Source: Parafenestella ontariensis (Eukaryota > Ascomycota > Dothideomycetes > Pleosporales > Cucurbitariaceae). Taken from it: a stretch of 64,000 bases of DNA. The notes beneath the pieces were generated by a model, which was given only the letters and a program-made list of their open reading frames with translations, had not been told where the DNA came from and did not search any database. Within the stretch, counting starts at the first letter, position 1. Each line of letters starts with the position of its first letter. The position numbers and the translations under genes are program-made. The DNA lies in NCBI GenBank assembly GCA_021596325.1, contig JAKGDA010000032.1:186001-250000 (forward strand), written 5' to 3'. Shown here in pieces: positions 1 through 9,718 of the stretch.

Positions 1-11
1 GTTGAGGGATC

Positions 12-759
12 TTAGAAAAGGCCGATTCGCGGTCGCCAGTCGTTTTCGTTCACGGCTTTCGGGTTGACGACGATTTGGTAGGGGAAAGGGTTCGCATCGG
101 TGGTGGTGATGGGTGGGATGTGGTCTTTGTCGCGGTTTACTATCGAGATGATCTTGTGTGCTGCCTTTTCGAGGGATTTGGTCATGGCGCGGCGCACTTT
201 GAGCACATCTAATCCTCAGTCAGTACTGCTTCATGGCTAGCGTCGTACTATTGTCAACATACCAGTCTCTGTCCGTGGCTGCGCGAGCGTAACGTCCAGC
301 GTCCACTGCTCCCAGCAGACGTCCTCATCTGCCTTGCCGAAGAAGTACGTCTTCCTCCTCTTCTTTTCGAAAAACTGCACCGCTATCTGCGCTCTGCCCC
401 TCGGCTGGTGTGTGCTGTCTATTGCGCGAACTAGCGCAAACGTCTTCTGCTCAATGAGCGTCTCGAGATCGACGTCGTCGATGGCCGGGAGGGTGAGGTC
501 GAGCAGGTCGCGGGTTAGGGGAGATATGGAGGTGAAGTATCGGTGGAAGAATATAGTATGGAGTATCGCTGTGGAAGGGATCAGCCATGGTCGCGGCAGT
601 TCGGGCGTAGGGGATGTGGAGAGTGGGGTGTGGAGAAAGTTCCATTCTCGGTGGAAAACAACACGCTGGAGGAGAAAACTCACCCTTCACGACATCTTTT
701 ACACAGGCCGCATCCGCGAAGATTTCGAGGTTGTACTCTGGTCGCCGTCTAGGTTCCAT
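12..759 (-). CDS. ATG101: Autophagy-related protein 101 (Atg101)
   Basis: Three exons on the minus strand (684-759, 263-568, 12-208) join to 193 codons (192 residues), close to the roughly 200-220 of the family. Atg101 is a HORMA-fold partner of Atg13 in the Atg1/ULK complex that starts autophagosome formation. What is seen: the N-terminal run EYNLEIFADAACVKDVVK leads across the first intron into AILHTIFFHR, a hallmark of the family. Next comes RGRAQIAVQFFEKKRRKTYF with CWEQWTLDV, matching the WF-finger loop region, and the C-terminal helix holds HKIISIVNRDKDHIPPI. Introns have GTGAGT and GTATGT donors. The first exon starts at the only ATG that opens this frame (757-759). It is transcribed in the same direction as the large secreted-protein gene upstream. 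The identification rests on remembered family motifs. Confidence 0.93.
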
Positions 760-1599
760 ATTGGCGGCTGCTGGCTCGGAACCGGAACTGTGTCCAGGAA
801 ACCCCGCGATGCGCCGCGCGGCGTCTTTGAGCCGTCGTGCCGCAACAAAGCGAATGCAGTAGGGTGACGAGATCAAGTGCTGGGTCGGCGATATCGGTTC
901 TGCGTGCGCAAGTGGAGTGTTGTTGTTGTGTGTTGTCGGGTGAAGACTGCTTTGAATTGCGGGCGCGGAGATTTGGTAGTGACGGTGCGGCTGCGGGGCT
1001 GTTTTGGCGGACGAAGGCCCGACGCAGCAGAGGAAATTGTAAGGGACGCCCGGCATGCAAGTGAGATCATCAAAGAACTAGCAGCCCTCGAAATAGTCTA
1101 GGCCTATCAGACATTCTCTCAACACAGCGGCATCCTCCTCGGAGCCCTGTCTATCTACGCCTATTTATGAAAATGTCTCAGCCTCTTCGTGACTTCGTCG
1201 TCCTCCGAGACATGTCTCCACATGATGCCGACAGAGATCATCTGCCTCCAGGTATGAATCACAGCGTCGTCAGGTCTGACAGCTGTTCGGACGGCGTGAC
1301 CCTAACGTGAGGAGGCAGCAATCATCCGCTTACCTACGGCCCGTGAACAGCCCTCTGCACTGTATGCGGCATTAGTGCATTCAGCCCGACTATTCGAACA
1401 AGCGTGGATACGAGATGCAAAAGCCAGATGTTGATGCTATTTGCTGTTTTGCATCAAGCCTGGACCACCCGTTTGGCCGGTGTGAAACTCAGACGAATCC
1501 ATGGAACCGGAGACGGGACATGGTTGCAGTTGATCGAATAATATGCTACCCACTACGCTAAACTACGGTAGAGCTTAGCTACCGTCCTACCTTGTCCGC
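760..1599. other. Intergenic, ATG101 5' side
   Basis: This stretch lies between the ATG101 start and the stop codon of the next minus-strand gene. Several overlapping open frames cross 840-1060 on both strands, but none has a recognisable domain, and they probably reflect GC-rich promoter and leader sequence. No RNA gene or repeat was seen. Confidence 0.5.
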
Positions 1600-4500
1600 T
1601 TATTCATCCGAGCAAGGACATCCATCTGCCTCTTTCTGCCAGGTCGGCCACATAGTCCTAATATACTCCGCAGTCCGCTTATGTATGAAGCTCTTGGGAT
1701 GAGCAGACTTCATCATGGGCCACTGCGTCCAATCCTTGGGACTGCGCTTCCTATCCTTCAACACGCAAAGATCCGGATACTGGTCGCAGTTGTAGTTGTC
1801 CGTTGAGTTGACCTCTGTAAGACCACAGAACCACGCGGCTGCGTCATCAAGGTCGTCGGAGTTGCAATCGACGTCGCCCACATCGTCGCCGAGTGTTGGC
1901 CCACCTTCGGGTTCGTCGCGGTCGTCGAGGGGAGGCAATGCCGGTGCGCCATCGGGGCCCATGTCCCAGTCTTTTGCGTAGGGAACGAACATCATGCCTC
2001 TGTCGAAATCGCGAAGCTCTCCATTGTCTTTATCACACCATCGCCAGCCGTTGAAGAAGGGATCGATGTCGACGAAGCGGATTTTGGCCATTGGGAACTC
2101 GGGCTTTACCTCCTCGATGGCGCTCTGTATCATCTCGTTCATGCGGCCTACTGCTGCATTGATTCTTCTGCGTAGATCGAGGGTGAGTTTAGGCCCTAGT
2201 GTATTGCTGACCGAGAGAGAGTATTTCGCGCAGTCCTCTTGCGTGCCAGACTGGTCTTCATCGTTGAAAAACCTGTTTGAGAAACCAAGTCAGTCTACGT
2301 CGCACATGCCTTTCACCAGCTGTATCACTTACTTTCCATAACCGGTGACGATAAGATAACGTTCTGCCGCAGTTGGCGAGTTCAAGATGCGCCGATAGGA
2401 TTCCTTAAGCCTGTCGAAGAGTGTCGAGTACTCGGTCGTGATCTCGTGAGGAATCGAGTACTGTCCTGACATGACAGCCTTTTCAGCAAAGTCCATCTTT
2501 TTGGCGCACGCTGAGGTCCTGCCAGGAACGAAGAGACAGTTGATGGCAACTGGCCCAAAGCCGACGTCGTTGCCACCGATCGAGTAGAGCATAAGAGAAT
2601 AATCGGCACGAGAGACGTCTCGCGCAAGCAAGCCGAGCTGGCTCAAACCCCGATCCTTGCTGGACTTCTCCATAACGTCCTCGATCTTGTCGCCAGTGCA
2701 GGATATAAAATCGAACGTCTTCTTGGGCTGTGTGCCGGACAGTCCGGGCTCAGAGTCGAACAGGTATTGTGGGTTCGCATTGGACCCCTGGAAACACTTA
2801 TGTGAAGGGTCCCAGGCATTGTTGGTAATGCGGTTGCCTGCACCAGGGCCAGCGCTGTAGCTATCTCCCAGAGCGATGACGTGACTATGAGAGGGCCAGT
2901 CGCCGCACTTGGTTGCGCGGGGACAGATATTGGAGCCGCCACCAGGGACTGCGGGCAACTGAGGGTCAGTGATAGGACCGTCGTCCTCTCCTACGCCGCC
3001 ACCCCCTTCGCATTCGTTGAAGTACGTATACGCGAAGTTTTTCTGAGGATGTACCCAGTGATAGTCAGCGCGCCCTGATGCAGAGAGCTTGGGAAAGTGT
3101 ATGTTCCCGCCTCGTTCAGCACCGGCCATCCAGATATCGCGTTGTTCATCCCAGTACATGCTGCTATCGAGGGCTGGCTGAATGCCGCCGTTGATCCAGC
3201 ACTGCACGTTACCGGTATGCTTGTCGACCCAGCTATAATGAAAGAGGTCACGTTAGCCATATTGCACTAGTATTCGAATACAATTCGGTACTCACAGAAA
3301 GTCGACTTTTCCGTCACCATTAACATCAGCCCAGCGGTGACCCGGTCGCTCGAAACCTACGCTGACCTTGATCTGGTTCGGGCTCATAGCTGTCAAGCCG
3401 CCAGCCTTGTTGAGCCAACCTCGAGATCGCCCATTTGGATCCATGCAGATGTAATCGACACGACCATCACCGTCTAGATCGCCAAAGCGTACTGCGAGAT
3501 CATTCGGATTGGGATTGATGATCGGCTGTGGGCAAAGACCACTACCGCTGACCCGCACAGCGGCAGCAAACGTTGGCTTGTCTTGACCCTGCTTGTAGAG
3601 GTTGCGCCACATGTCGACGTTACCTGTGGCCCTGTCGACGTAGAGGATATCGCAAAGGCCGTCTCCATCCCAGTCGCCAAAATGAAGCCATTTTCGGTCT
3701 TTGCCGGTTTCAAAGATACGGCCGTGGTCTTTCCAACTTGGTGGGCTCTGAAGGTTTCTAAGAACACGATATTAGTACTGTTGCGAAGGTTTGAGGTGAG
3801 TTACCCCGACCCGAGGTACTCATGACCAGTATCAAAAGATACCTGTAGCTGGTGGCACGGATGGGACTTACTCGAACAAATCGATCATGCCACCACCCCA
3901 TACCCATAAATAACTGTTTCGATGTCAGGTTTCCATCAACCTTCGTGCAAACCGATTGAGCACATACTCATCATAGCCTCGTCCAAACATGTCACAGTAG
4001 TGAGCGCCATCTCCCTTGACCTTCGTCCCGCCTTCGCCGGTATTGCGATGGTAATGAAACTTGTAGTCATTCGAGGAACCAGTCGACTTGACTTCTTCGA
4101 TACGAATGAGGTCCGCACGACCAGAGCCGAACACCCTACCGAACAAAATGTGCGTCCTGTTGACGCTCTTGTCATCCGGCCAGCCCTCGATGTCTTGCTC
4201 AACCTTCACCCAGTGAGGTTTCAGGCCCTTGCCATCATCTCTGCTGCCTCGTTGATTAATGTAGATCTCTGTCGAGGTATCTGGGTTGATGTATATCCAA
4301 TCGGCGCGACCGTCGCCGTTGATATCGACGAGTCGGACGCCTGAGTTGTCGGTAGCGATAGGATTAGCATCAAATGTACTTCCACCACCGTCGAGCAACT
4401 GCAAGGTGGGTTAGATAGAGCGAGATACCGGGTTTGGAAAACACATACCATTCCTTGCCAGACAGGTAGGTCACCAAGACCGCCGCCGCGGTGGCAATCC

Positions 4501-6393
4501 ATACTGCCATCGCCCTTTAGCCCGCAGAAGTCGAGGCGACCATCTCCGTCTACATCAGCAAGGCGAACATCTGCCTGTTTGAAGATATCCTCCCTGATGG
4601 AGCCCATGTCTAGAAGTAGTCGCAGTGTTAGCGAAGTTCAGTACCAGATGCAAAAGACGCTCAGAAGAGCGTCTAGGACCGCATCTGGTGGGGCTGCATG
4701 GACAGTACGTACACTCAAACTTGGGAGGATTACCACCTCGATTCAGGGAGACGAAGGGAGTGCCTTCCTACAGCAGAATAAGCGCCTTCGATTCTGGGAA
4801 TAAGGGGGATAGAAAGGCTGCACATACCGGATTGACACAGATAAAATCGTCCAAACCGTCGCCATTCACATCGCCCCAACGTACACCCCTACTCAAGCAC
4901 TCCGGACCAACGTCGATTTTGATATAGCCCGGTCCAAAAACTCCACCTCGATTGACGTTGTAAGAAATATACGGTAGGTTGTTCAAGGACCGATCTTCGG
5001 GGTCCAAGACCCTGATGAATTCATCATAATGGTGCTCCTCGCCGTCGAACTTGACAATATCGGCAAAGTGAAAGTGGTTGAAGAGTAGCGATCTCGGTGC
5101 GAGGCCATAGTAGGTGCCGACTTCGCTCTCCAGCACTGATGAGTGCCGGTAGTTGGCATCGTCGTAGCCACTGCCTTGTTGTGTCTTGATAGGGCCGCGG
5201 AAGCCGTCCGGGCTCGGGTAGCATTGGCCGCCACTCGGGACGCCAGTATCGATGGGTACTATGAGCCACCCCTTTTGTTCGACTCTCCTGAAAGCGTCGG
5301 CCCAGACGGCTGCCATCTTTCTGTAGCCGTCGGGGGTTGGATGTACCAGGTCGCTGTAGTCAGAACTGGTGAACCATCCAGTGTACATGTCGGCCAGCTC
5401 GATCTTGTGTCCTTGAGCTTGCATTTCGCTGACTAGCGCCTTGTAGCCCAAGTTCGCGGTCTGAATGTAGCCGTCCTTTGTAGTGTCTAGAGTCATCAGC
5501 AAGGTAGAGAGGATGATGGTAACTCCTTCGCTCTCCGCAAATATCTCTGTTGAGGCAGTCAGTATGACAGTAAGCTCAGGTGTGCCCGGCCTTAAACATA
5601 CTCTCAACAACGGTCTTCAAACGGTCTTTAGTCCCTTTTACAAACTCTATGCCGCCGGGCAGAGGCACGTAATTGCGATCATCTGCTTGCATGCAGTCAT
5701 TCGTTCCAAGATTGATAAGCACAAGGTTCGGTTTCTGCCTCGTCAAAGTTGACACCATATGTTCGGCAACTTCCGTAATTTTCAAGCCCGGCCAACCTTC
5801 ATGCTGGCGGTCTTTGAAAGTGCCGTGACTTCTACTGCCGATCATGTTCACCTGCGAAGTCAGTCGAGGCCCCAAGTATGGTTGTCCTCTGTGATGGCGC
5901 TTACCGGGTAGCCTAAGTATCTGAGTTGATCTCTGAGAAGCTTGCGGTATCCGTTCTGTTGATTCTCTGGTATGCCTACAGAGACTGGAGAGGAAGTCAA
6001 CATAAGTCTCAAATGCACTTCATGAAGCAAAAGTACTCACTTCCCTGGGTGATAGAGGCGCCGAGAGGCACTAGAAAAGGAGGGCCGTTAGCATATATTT
6101 TCGGATATAGATGGATCGTCCTAAATGACCGCGAAGTTGCTCGAGTATCTGCCACTCAAGTACACGGTGTGCATCCACGTGTTCTACTTACTCAGGCGAA
6201 GAAGAGGTTTATCGCCATCTTGACGGCGATCAAGTTCCACATTGGCAAGATCGAAATACGTATCGTTGGCGAGGTTGAAAGTCTCTCTATGGTGGTGATG
6301 GCTATGCCGGTGCCCGTGGGGTACTGCTGAGACATTGGCAACAGAGGAAATTCCTACGATTAGGGTAATAAGAGTAGTAAAAGAGTGACGCAT
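1600..6393 (-). CDS. Secreted double SGNH-hydrolase protein with FG-GAP/VCBS repeats
   Basis: Twelve exons: 6192-6393, 6041-6070, 5905-5975, 5602-5851, 4828-5546, 4713-4767, 4449-4609, 3968-4398, 3872-3913, 3296-3757, 2333-3232 and 1600-2272. They sum to 1332 codons (1331 residues) with every phase consistent. Residues 1-23 are a signal peptide, followed by a His-rich stretch (HGHRHSHHHH). The first SGNH domain (about 65-290) has PLGASITQG, INLGTNDC and HPTPDGY, resembling CE3-type esterases. Repeats of the form DxNGDGxxD follow (about 410-810: GDVNGDGLDDF, ADVDGDGRLDF, VDINGDGRADW, GDLDGDGRVDY, ADVNGDGKVDF), typical of beta-propeller FG-GAP/VCBS units that bind calcium. A second SGNH domain (about 925-1331) has ALGDSYSAGPGAG, SIGGNDVGFG and AHPKSF. 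It is probably extracellular and acts on esters of polysaccharide or lipid; the substrate is unknown. Confidence 0.85.
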
Positions 6394-7539
6394 GGTGAGT
6401 GTAGAGCTGAGGCGGCAGCTGGCCGGATAATGCAATCTGTAATGGCAGATACTACCAAACGAGAGACTAAAGCCGTGGAGTGGCTACAGACAAGAGAGAT
6501 ATGAACGAGAGTCAGTGAGGACAACACAAGTGTGACATCGTGATACTTTATGTTATGACACTGAGATGTCCTGCCCGCACATTTTGCAACACCGGATAAA
6601 TTGCTTGTAGGCGTAGTACTCTTCCACTTCATTCCGCGGATCTGAACGCAAGGCGAGGAGATCAGAGCAGCACGATAGCCGGTATGGGATCATGTTCCTA
6701 GTCTTAGCAGTCGGAGGCCTCATGCCTTCGGGCCGTATTCTCTAATTATGGCTCTTGGTGGTTGGTGTTCACTGCTTGTAAGTTGTCATTCCATGTCTCC
6801 ATACGTCTAGCACTATGGTAGTGGCATACTCTCGTGCATAATCGAGACCTAGACTGTGAAGTGTCGCTTTGCACGTGAATCGCTTGGTAGTTGCTGTGCG
6901 GGTTCTGGCGTTCTGGCCCCCGAGCCCCCAAAAAAAAAAATTACGCGCAGTATAAAAGATTACCCGTTCAAGGGAGCATTGCACGTTTGCGAACAAGACT
7001 GAAAAAAGTGGCTACGGTAATTGGTTAGCTATATGCGATTCCTGCCATGGTATATAAGATCACCTGTCTAAGAGACATTGCACGCTTGGCATAAACAAGT
7101 GCTACTACATTGTCAGAGCTAACCTCATCGATGGAGTCAAAAGTGGGTAGATACGAGGACCTAGAATTCTGCTGCATAGGAGACTTGGTGAAACTGCCAA
7201 CATGAGCGGAAATTTGATGCCGCAAGCGTAACCTGACGTCGGATCTGGTGATGTTTTTGGAGCAGTTTGGCAGGTGGTGAACGATAAACTGCTTGGCAGT
7301 GCACCCTGAATATGCCTTGCGGCCAGTGTTGTGCGAACCTGCCACATAAAGGTTGGTTAGGTTGGGTAATTACTGCTGTTGACAGAAAAGGGGTGAATGG
7401 GGGCCAGGGCCTTGTTCGGAAGTAGAAATTGAGCCGACCGCACGTAACTCGGAAGCTTTTCGCGCTAAGCTCAACCCGTCGCGAACAGTCGCGTCACCCT
7501 CATGGATAGTCGCGCTTCCACAACGGACCCGTCTACGAC
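6394..7539. other. Intergenic between secreted hydrolase and ORC2 (divergent)
   Basis: This 1.1 kb region holds both divergent promoters. It carries an A10 run at 6931-6940 and an imperfect direct duplication (6950-7015 and 7050-7105). Short open frames here lack recognisable domains and mostly lack ATG starts. No RNA gene was seen. Confidence 0.5.
6950..7105. repeat. Imperfect direct repeat, two copies
   Basis: Copy one (6950-7015) and copy two (7050-7105) both begin GTATAWAAGAT, share a central CATTGCACG and both end GCTAC. They differ by scattered substitutions and small gaps. About 35 bases separate them. Origin and function are unknown; a diverged tandem duplication is the simplest reading. 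Confidence 0.5.
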
Positions 7540-9294
7540 ATGGTCGGCACGAAGCGCAGACGCGACGACGACGACACAGACGAAGACACCCCGCGAAAGC
7601 TGCGCGCTCGCATTGCAGATGACGCCCCCGAAGAGCAGGACCCGTTCGAGGCGCAGACCCCATCGAGAAGGGGCAGGGCGCACCAGCTTGCTGAGAACGG
7701 GACACCGAGGTCCATTTTGAAGAAGAGCGGCTTGATCAACGGCGTCAATGGTACACCAAAATCCTCGCGGAAGCTAGTCTTCGAGACGCCGACCAAAGTG
7801 GCCCAAAATGAGACGCCCAATGGCACCCCAACGATCGTTCGCAATGCGGACCGAAGCGCACGAAGAAAGAGCAATAGGCGCATACTAGAACGCACACTGA
7901 ATGGCGTAGAGAGCGACGATGAAGCATTGGAAGAGGATGATTTGCTGGCAGAACAGATCCTGGGTGAAGACGAGGACGAGGAACCGGTAGAACAGGCACA
8001 AGAACAAGCGGCGCAGGAGGAGGTGCCAGTGCCGGAGACGCCATCAAAGCGTGGGAGGGGTCGACCGAAAGGGTCAGGAAAAGTCGGGCGACCGCGAAAG
8101 CAGCAACGTTCCCCTACCCCACCGACTGAGCTTCCGCCGCACGAGGTGTACTTTTGGCAGAATCGCCCCGGCGGAACGAAAACGTCGAATAACACGCTGT
8201 CCGCACAAACCCTGCTCAACCACGATGAGTACTTCCAGGCAATACAATCGTACCAAGATCGCCACGAACCCGAGATGGAGTTTTTGTTGGAGCTACACAG
8301 CCGGGCGTATGATCAGTGGATATTCGAGCTTGACGAGGGCTTCAACGTCTGCCTCTACGGCTACGGCTCGAAGCGCGCCATAACAGAGAGTTTCACGGCG
8401 CGTCTATATGAGTATCTGACAGAACGACCGCCGTACAAAGGAACGAAGAAGACACCCAAGATCGCGGTTATCAACGGCTACACTGCTGGTTCCACCATCA
8501 AGGACATCCTCACAACCATAGCGTCTGCCGTTGTCCCGGCAAATGTTAAAATGCCCAACCAGCCGACCGCATTACTAGACTTTCTTATGGATTACCTCTC
8601 GAGCAATCCACCATCACATCCAATCCCTGTCATCCTCAACTCTATCGATTCGCCATCCCTTCGCAAATCTCCAACTCCATCCATGCTTGCGCGACTAGTA
8701 GCACATCCGTCTATCAGCTTTGTCTGTACCGCGGATACGCCCAACTTTCCCCTACTATGGGACGTCGGTCTAAAGACACAGTACAAGTTCCTGTTTCACG
8801 ACACCACTACATTCGCACCCTACGACGCTGAAATAGACGCCGTGGAGACCGTGAACGAGCTACTCGGCCGCAGCGGCCGACGTGTAGGCGGCAGAGACGG
8901 CGTAGGCTTCGTTCTGCGCTCACTCCCGGAGAATGCACGAGAACTCTTTCGCATTCTTGTCATGGAGCAGCTGTCTCTCTCGCTCATGGAAGGCGGGATC
9001 GGCGAAGATGAGGATCTTACCCCGGCGGCACCGAGATCCAAGAAGGTCGCACAGACGAAGAGTGTCGTGTCGGAATCTAGCCAGGGCGTCGAGTACAGAG
9101 TGCTGTATCACAAAGCTGTCGAGGCATTCGTCTGCTCGAGTGAAGTCGGCTTTAGGACGCTGCTCAAAGAGTTTCACGACCATCAGATGATTGAGAGCCG
9201 GAAGGATGCCATGGGCACGGAAAGGCTATGGGTGCCTTTTAGGCAGGACGAGTTGGAAGGGTTGGCTGAGGATCTAGCTGGTGAAGCGTTTTGA
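7540..9294 (+). CDS. ORC2: Origin recognition complex subunit 2
   Basis: Intronless, 584 residues. Orc2 is a core subunit of the six-protein complex that binds replication origins and loads the MCM helicase in the nucleus. What is seen: an acidic and basic disordered N-terminal region (about 1-190) with AT-hook-like GRGRPKGSGKVGRPRK near residues 171-187, then the conserved core. The core begins around VYFWQNRPGG and contains the Orc2 signature FNVCLYGYGSKR (about 268-279), INGYTAGSTIKDIL and a C-terminal winged-helix-like segment ending near the stop. The AT-hook may add non-specific AT-rich DNA binding, as in some fungal ORC subunits (inference). It is divergent from the secreted hydrolase gene and convergent with the T5orf172 gene. 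The start is the first in-frame ATG, followed by a basic stretch (GTKRRR). Confidence 0.93.
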   Translation: MVGTKRRRDDDDTDEDTPRKLRARIADDAPEEQDPFEAQTPSRRGRAHQLAENGTPRSILKKSGLINGVNGTPKSSRKLVFETPTKVAQNETPNGTPTIVRNADRSARRKSNRRILERTLNGVESDDEALEEDDLLAEQILGEDEDEEPVEQAQEQAAQEEVPVPETPSKRGRGRPKGSGKVGRPRKQQRSPTPPTELPPHEVYFWQNRPGGTKTSNNTLSAQTLLNHDEYFQAIQSYQDRHEPEMEFLLELHSRAYDQWIFELDEGFNVCLYGYGSKRAITESFTARLYEYLTERPPYKGTKKTPKIAVINGYTAGSTIKDILTTIASAVVPANVKMPNQPTALLDFLMDYLSSNPPSHPIPVILNSIDSPSLRKSPTPSMLARLVAHPSISFVCTADTPNFPLLWDVGLKTQYKFLFHDTTTFAPYDAEIDAVETVNELLGRSGRRVGGRDGVGFVLRSLPENARELFRILVMEQLSLSLMEGGIGEDEDLTPAAPRSKKVAQTKSVVSESSQGVEYRVLYHKAVEAFVCSSEVGFRTLLKEFHDHQMIESRKDAMGTERLWVPFRQDELEGLAEDLAGEAF

Positions 9295-9718
9295 TTGGAT
9301 ATATATACCCTCAATTGCACCTGTACATTCGTGCTATCTTACAGCTCGCTTCGCTGTGTTCATGTAATGTGCGCGTTTCAAAGCCGTTCCTAACGACCGG
9401 GGGATGATCACAAGTGGAAGAGACGAATGCGAAAAGTGAGACTAGAGTATTCCGTGGTATGTTCAAGTTACTAACTGTGCAGTCGTTTATGATAATTACG
9501 ACAAATGTCCGTGAGGCCTTACCCCGATTCTATATGCTATATAATATCTAGTATATCAATGATCTCTAAAAAGGCATCCTCGTCAATTGCTGAGACGCAT
9601 TTCCAACGCCTATCCCGACGATCAACAAATGCACCCCATATATAGCACGTAGCATCTTCAACCCCATCTCCACACAATTCATATTCCACATCATAATCTC
9701 ATATCACATCATACCTCA
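9295..9718. other. Convergent 3' regions
   Basis: This is AT-rich sequence between the ORC2 stop and the stop of the facing gene, presumably holding both 3' untranslated regions. TATATA-type runs occur at 9299-9306 and 9530-9545. No gene was seen. Confidence 0.5.

Noticed and set aside
451..1056. Long minus-strand frame across the ATG101 first exon
   Set aside because: Only the short part at 684-759 matches Atg101. The rest is out-of-frame shadow and leader sequence.
7533..8219. Cys/Ser-rich open frame antisense to ORC2
   Set aside because: It is exactly opposite the ORC2 N-terminal region, shows low-complexity Ser and Cys runs from codon complementarity, and has no domain.
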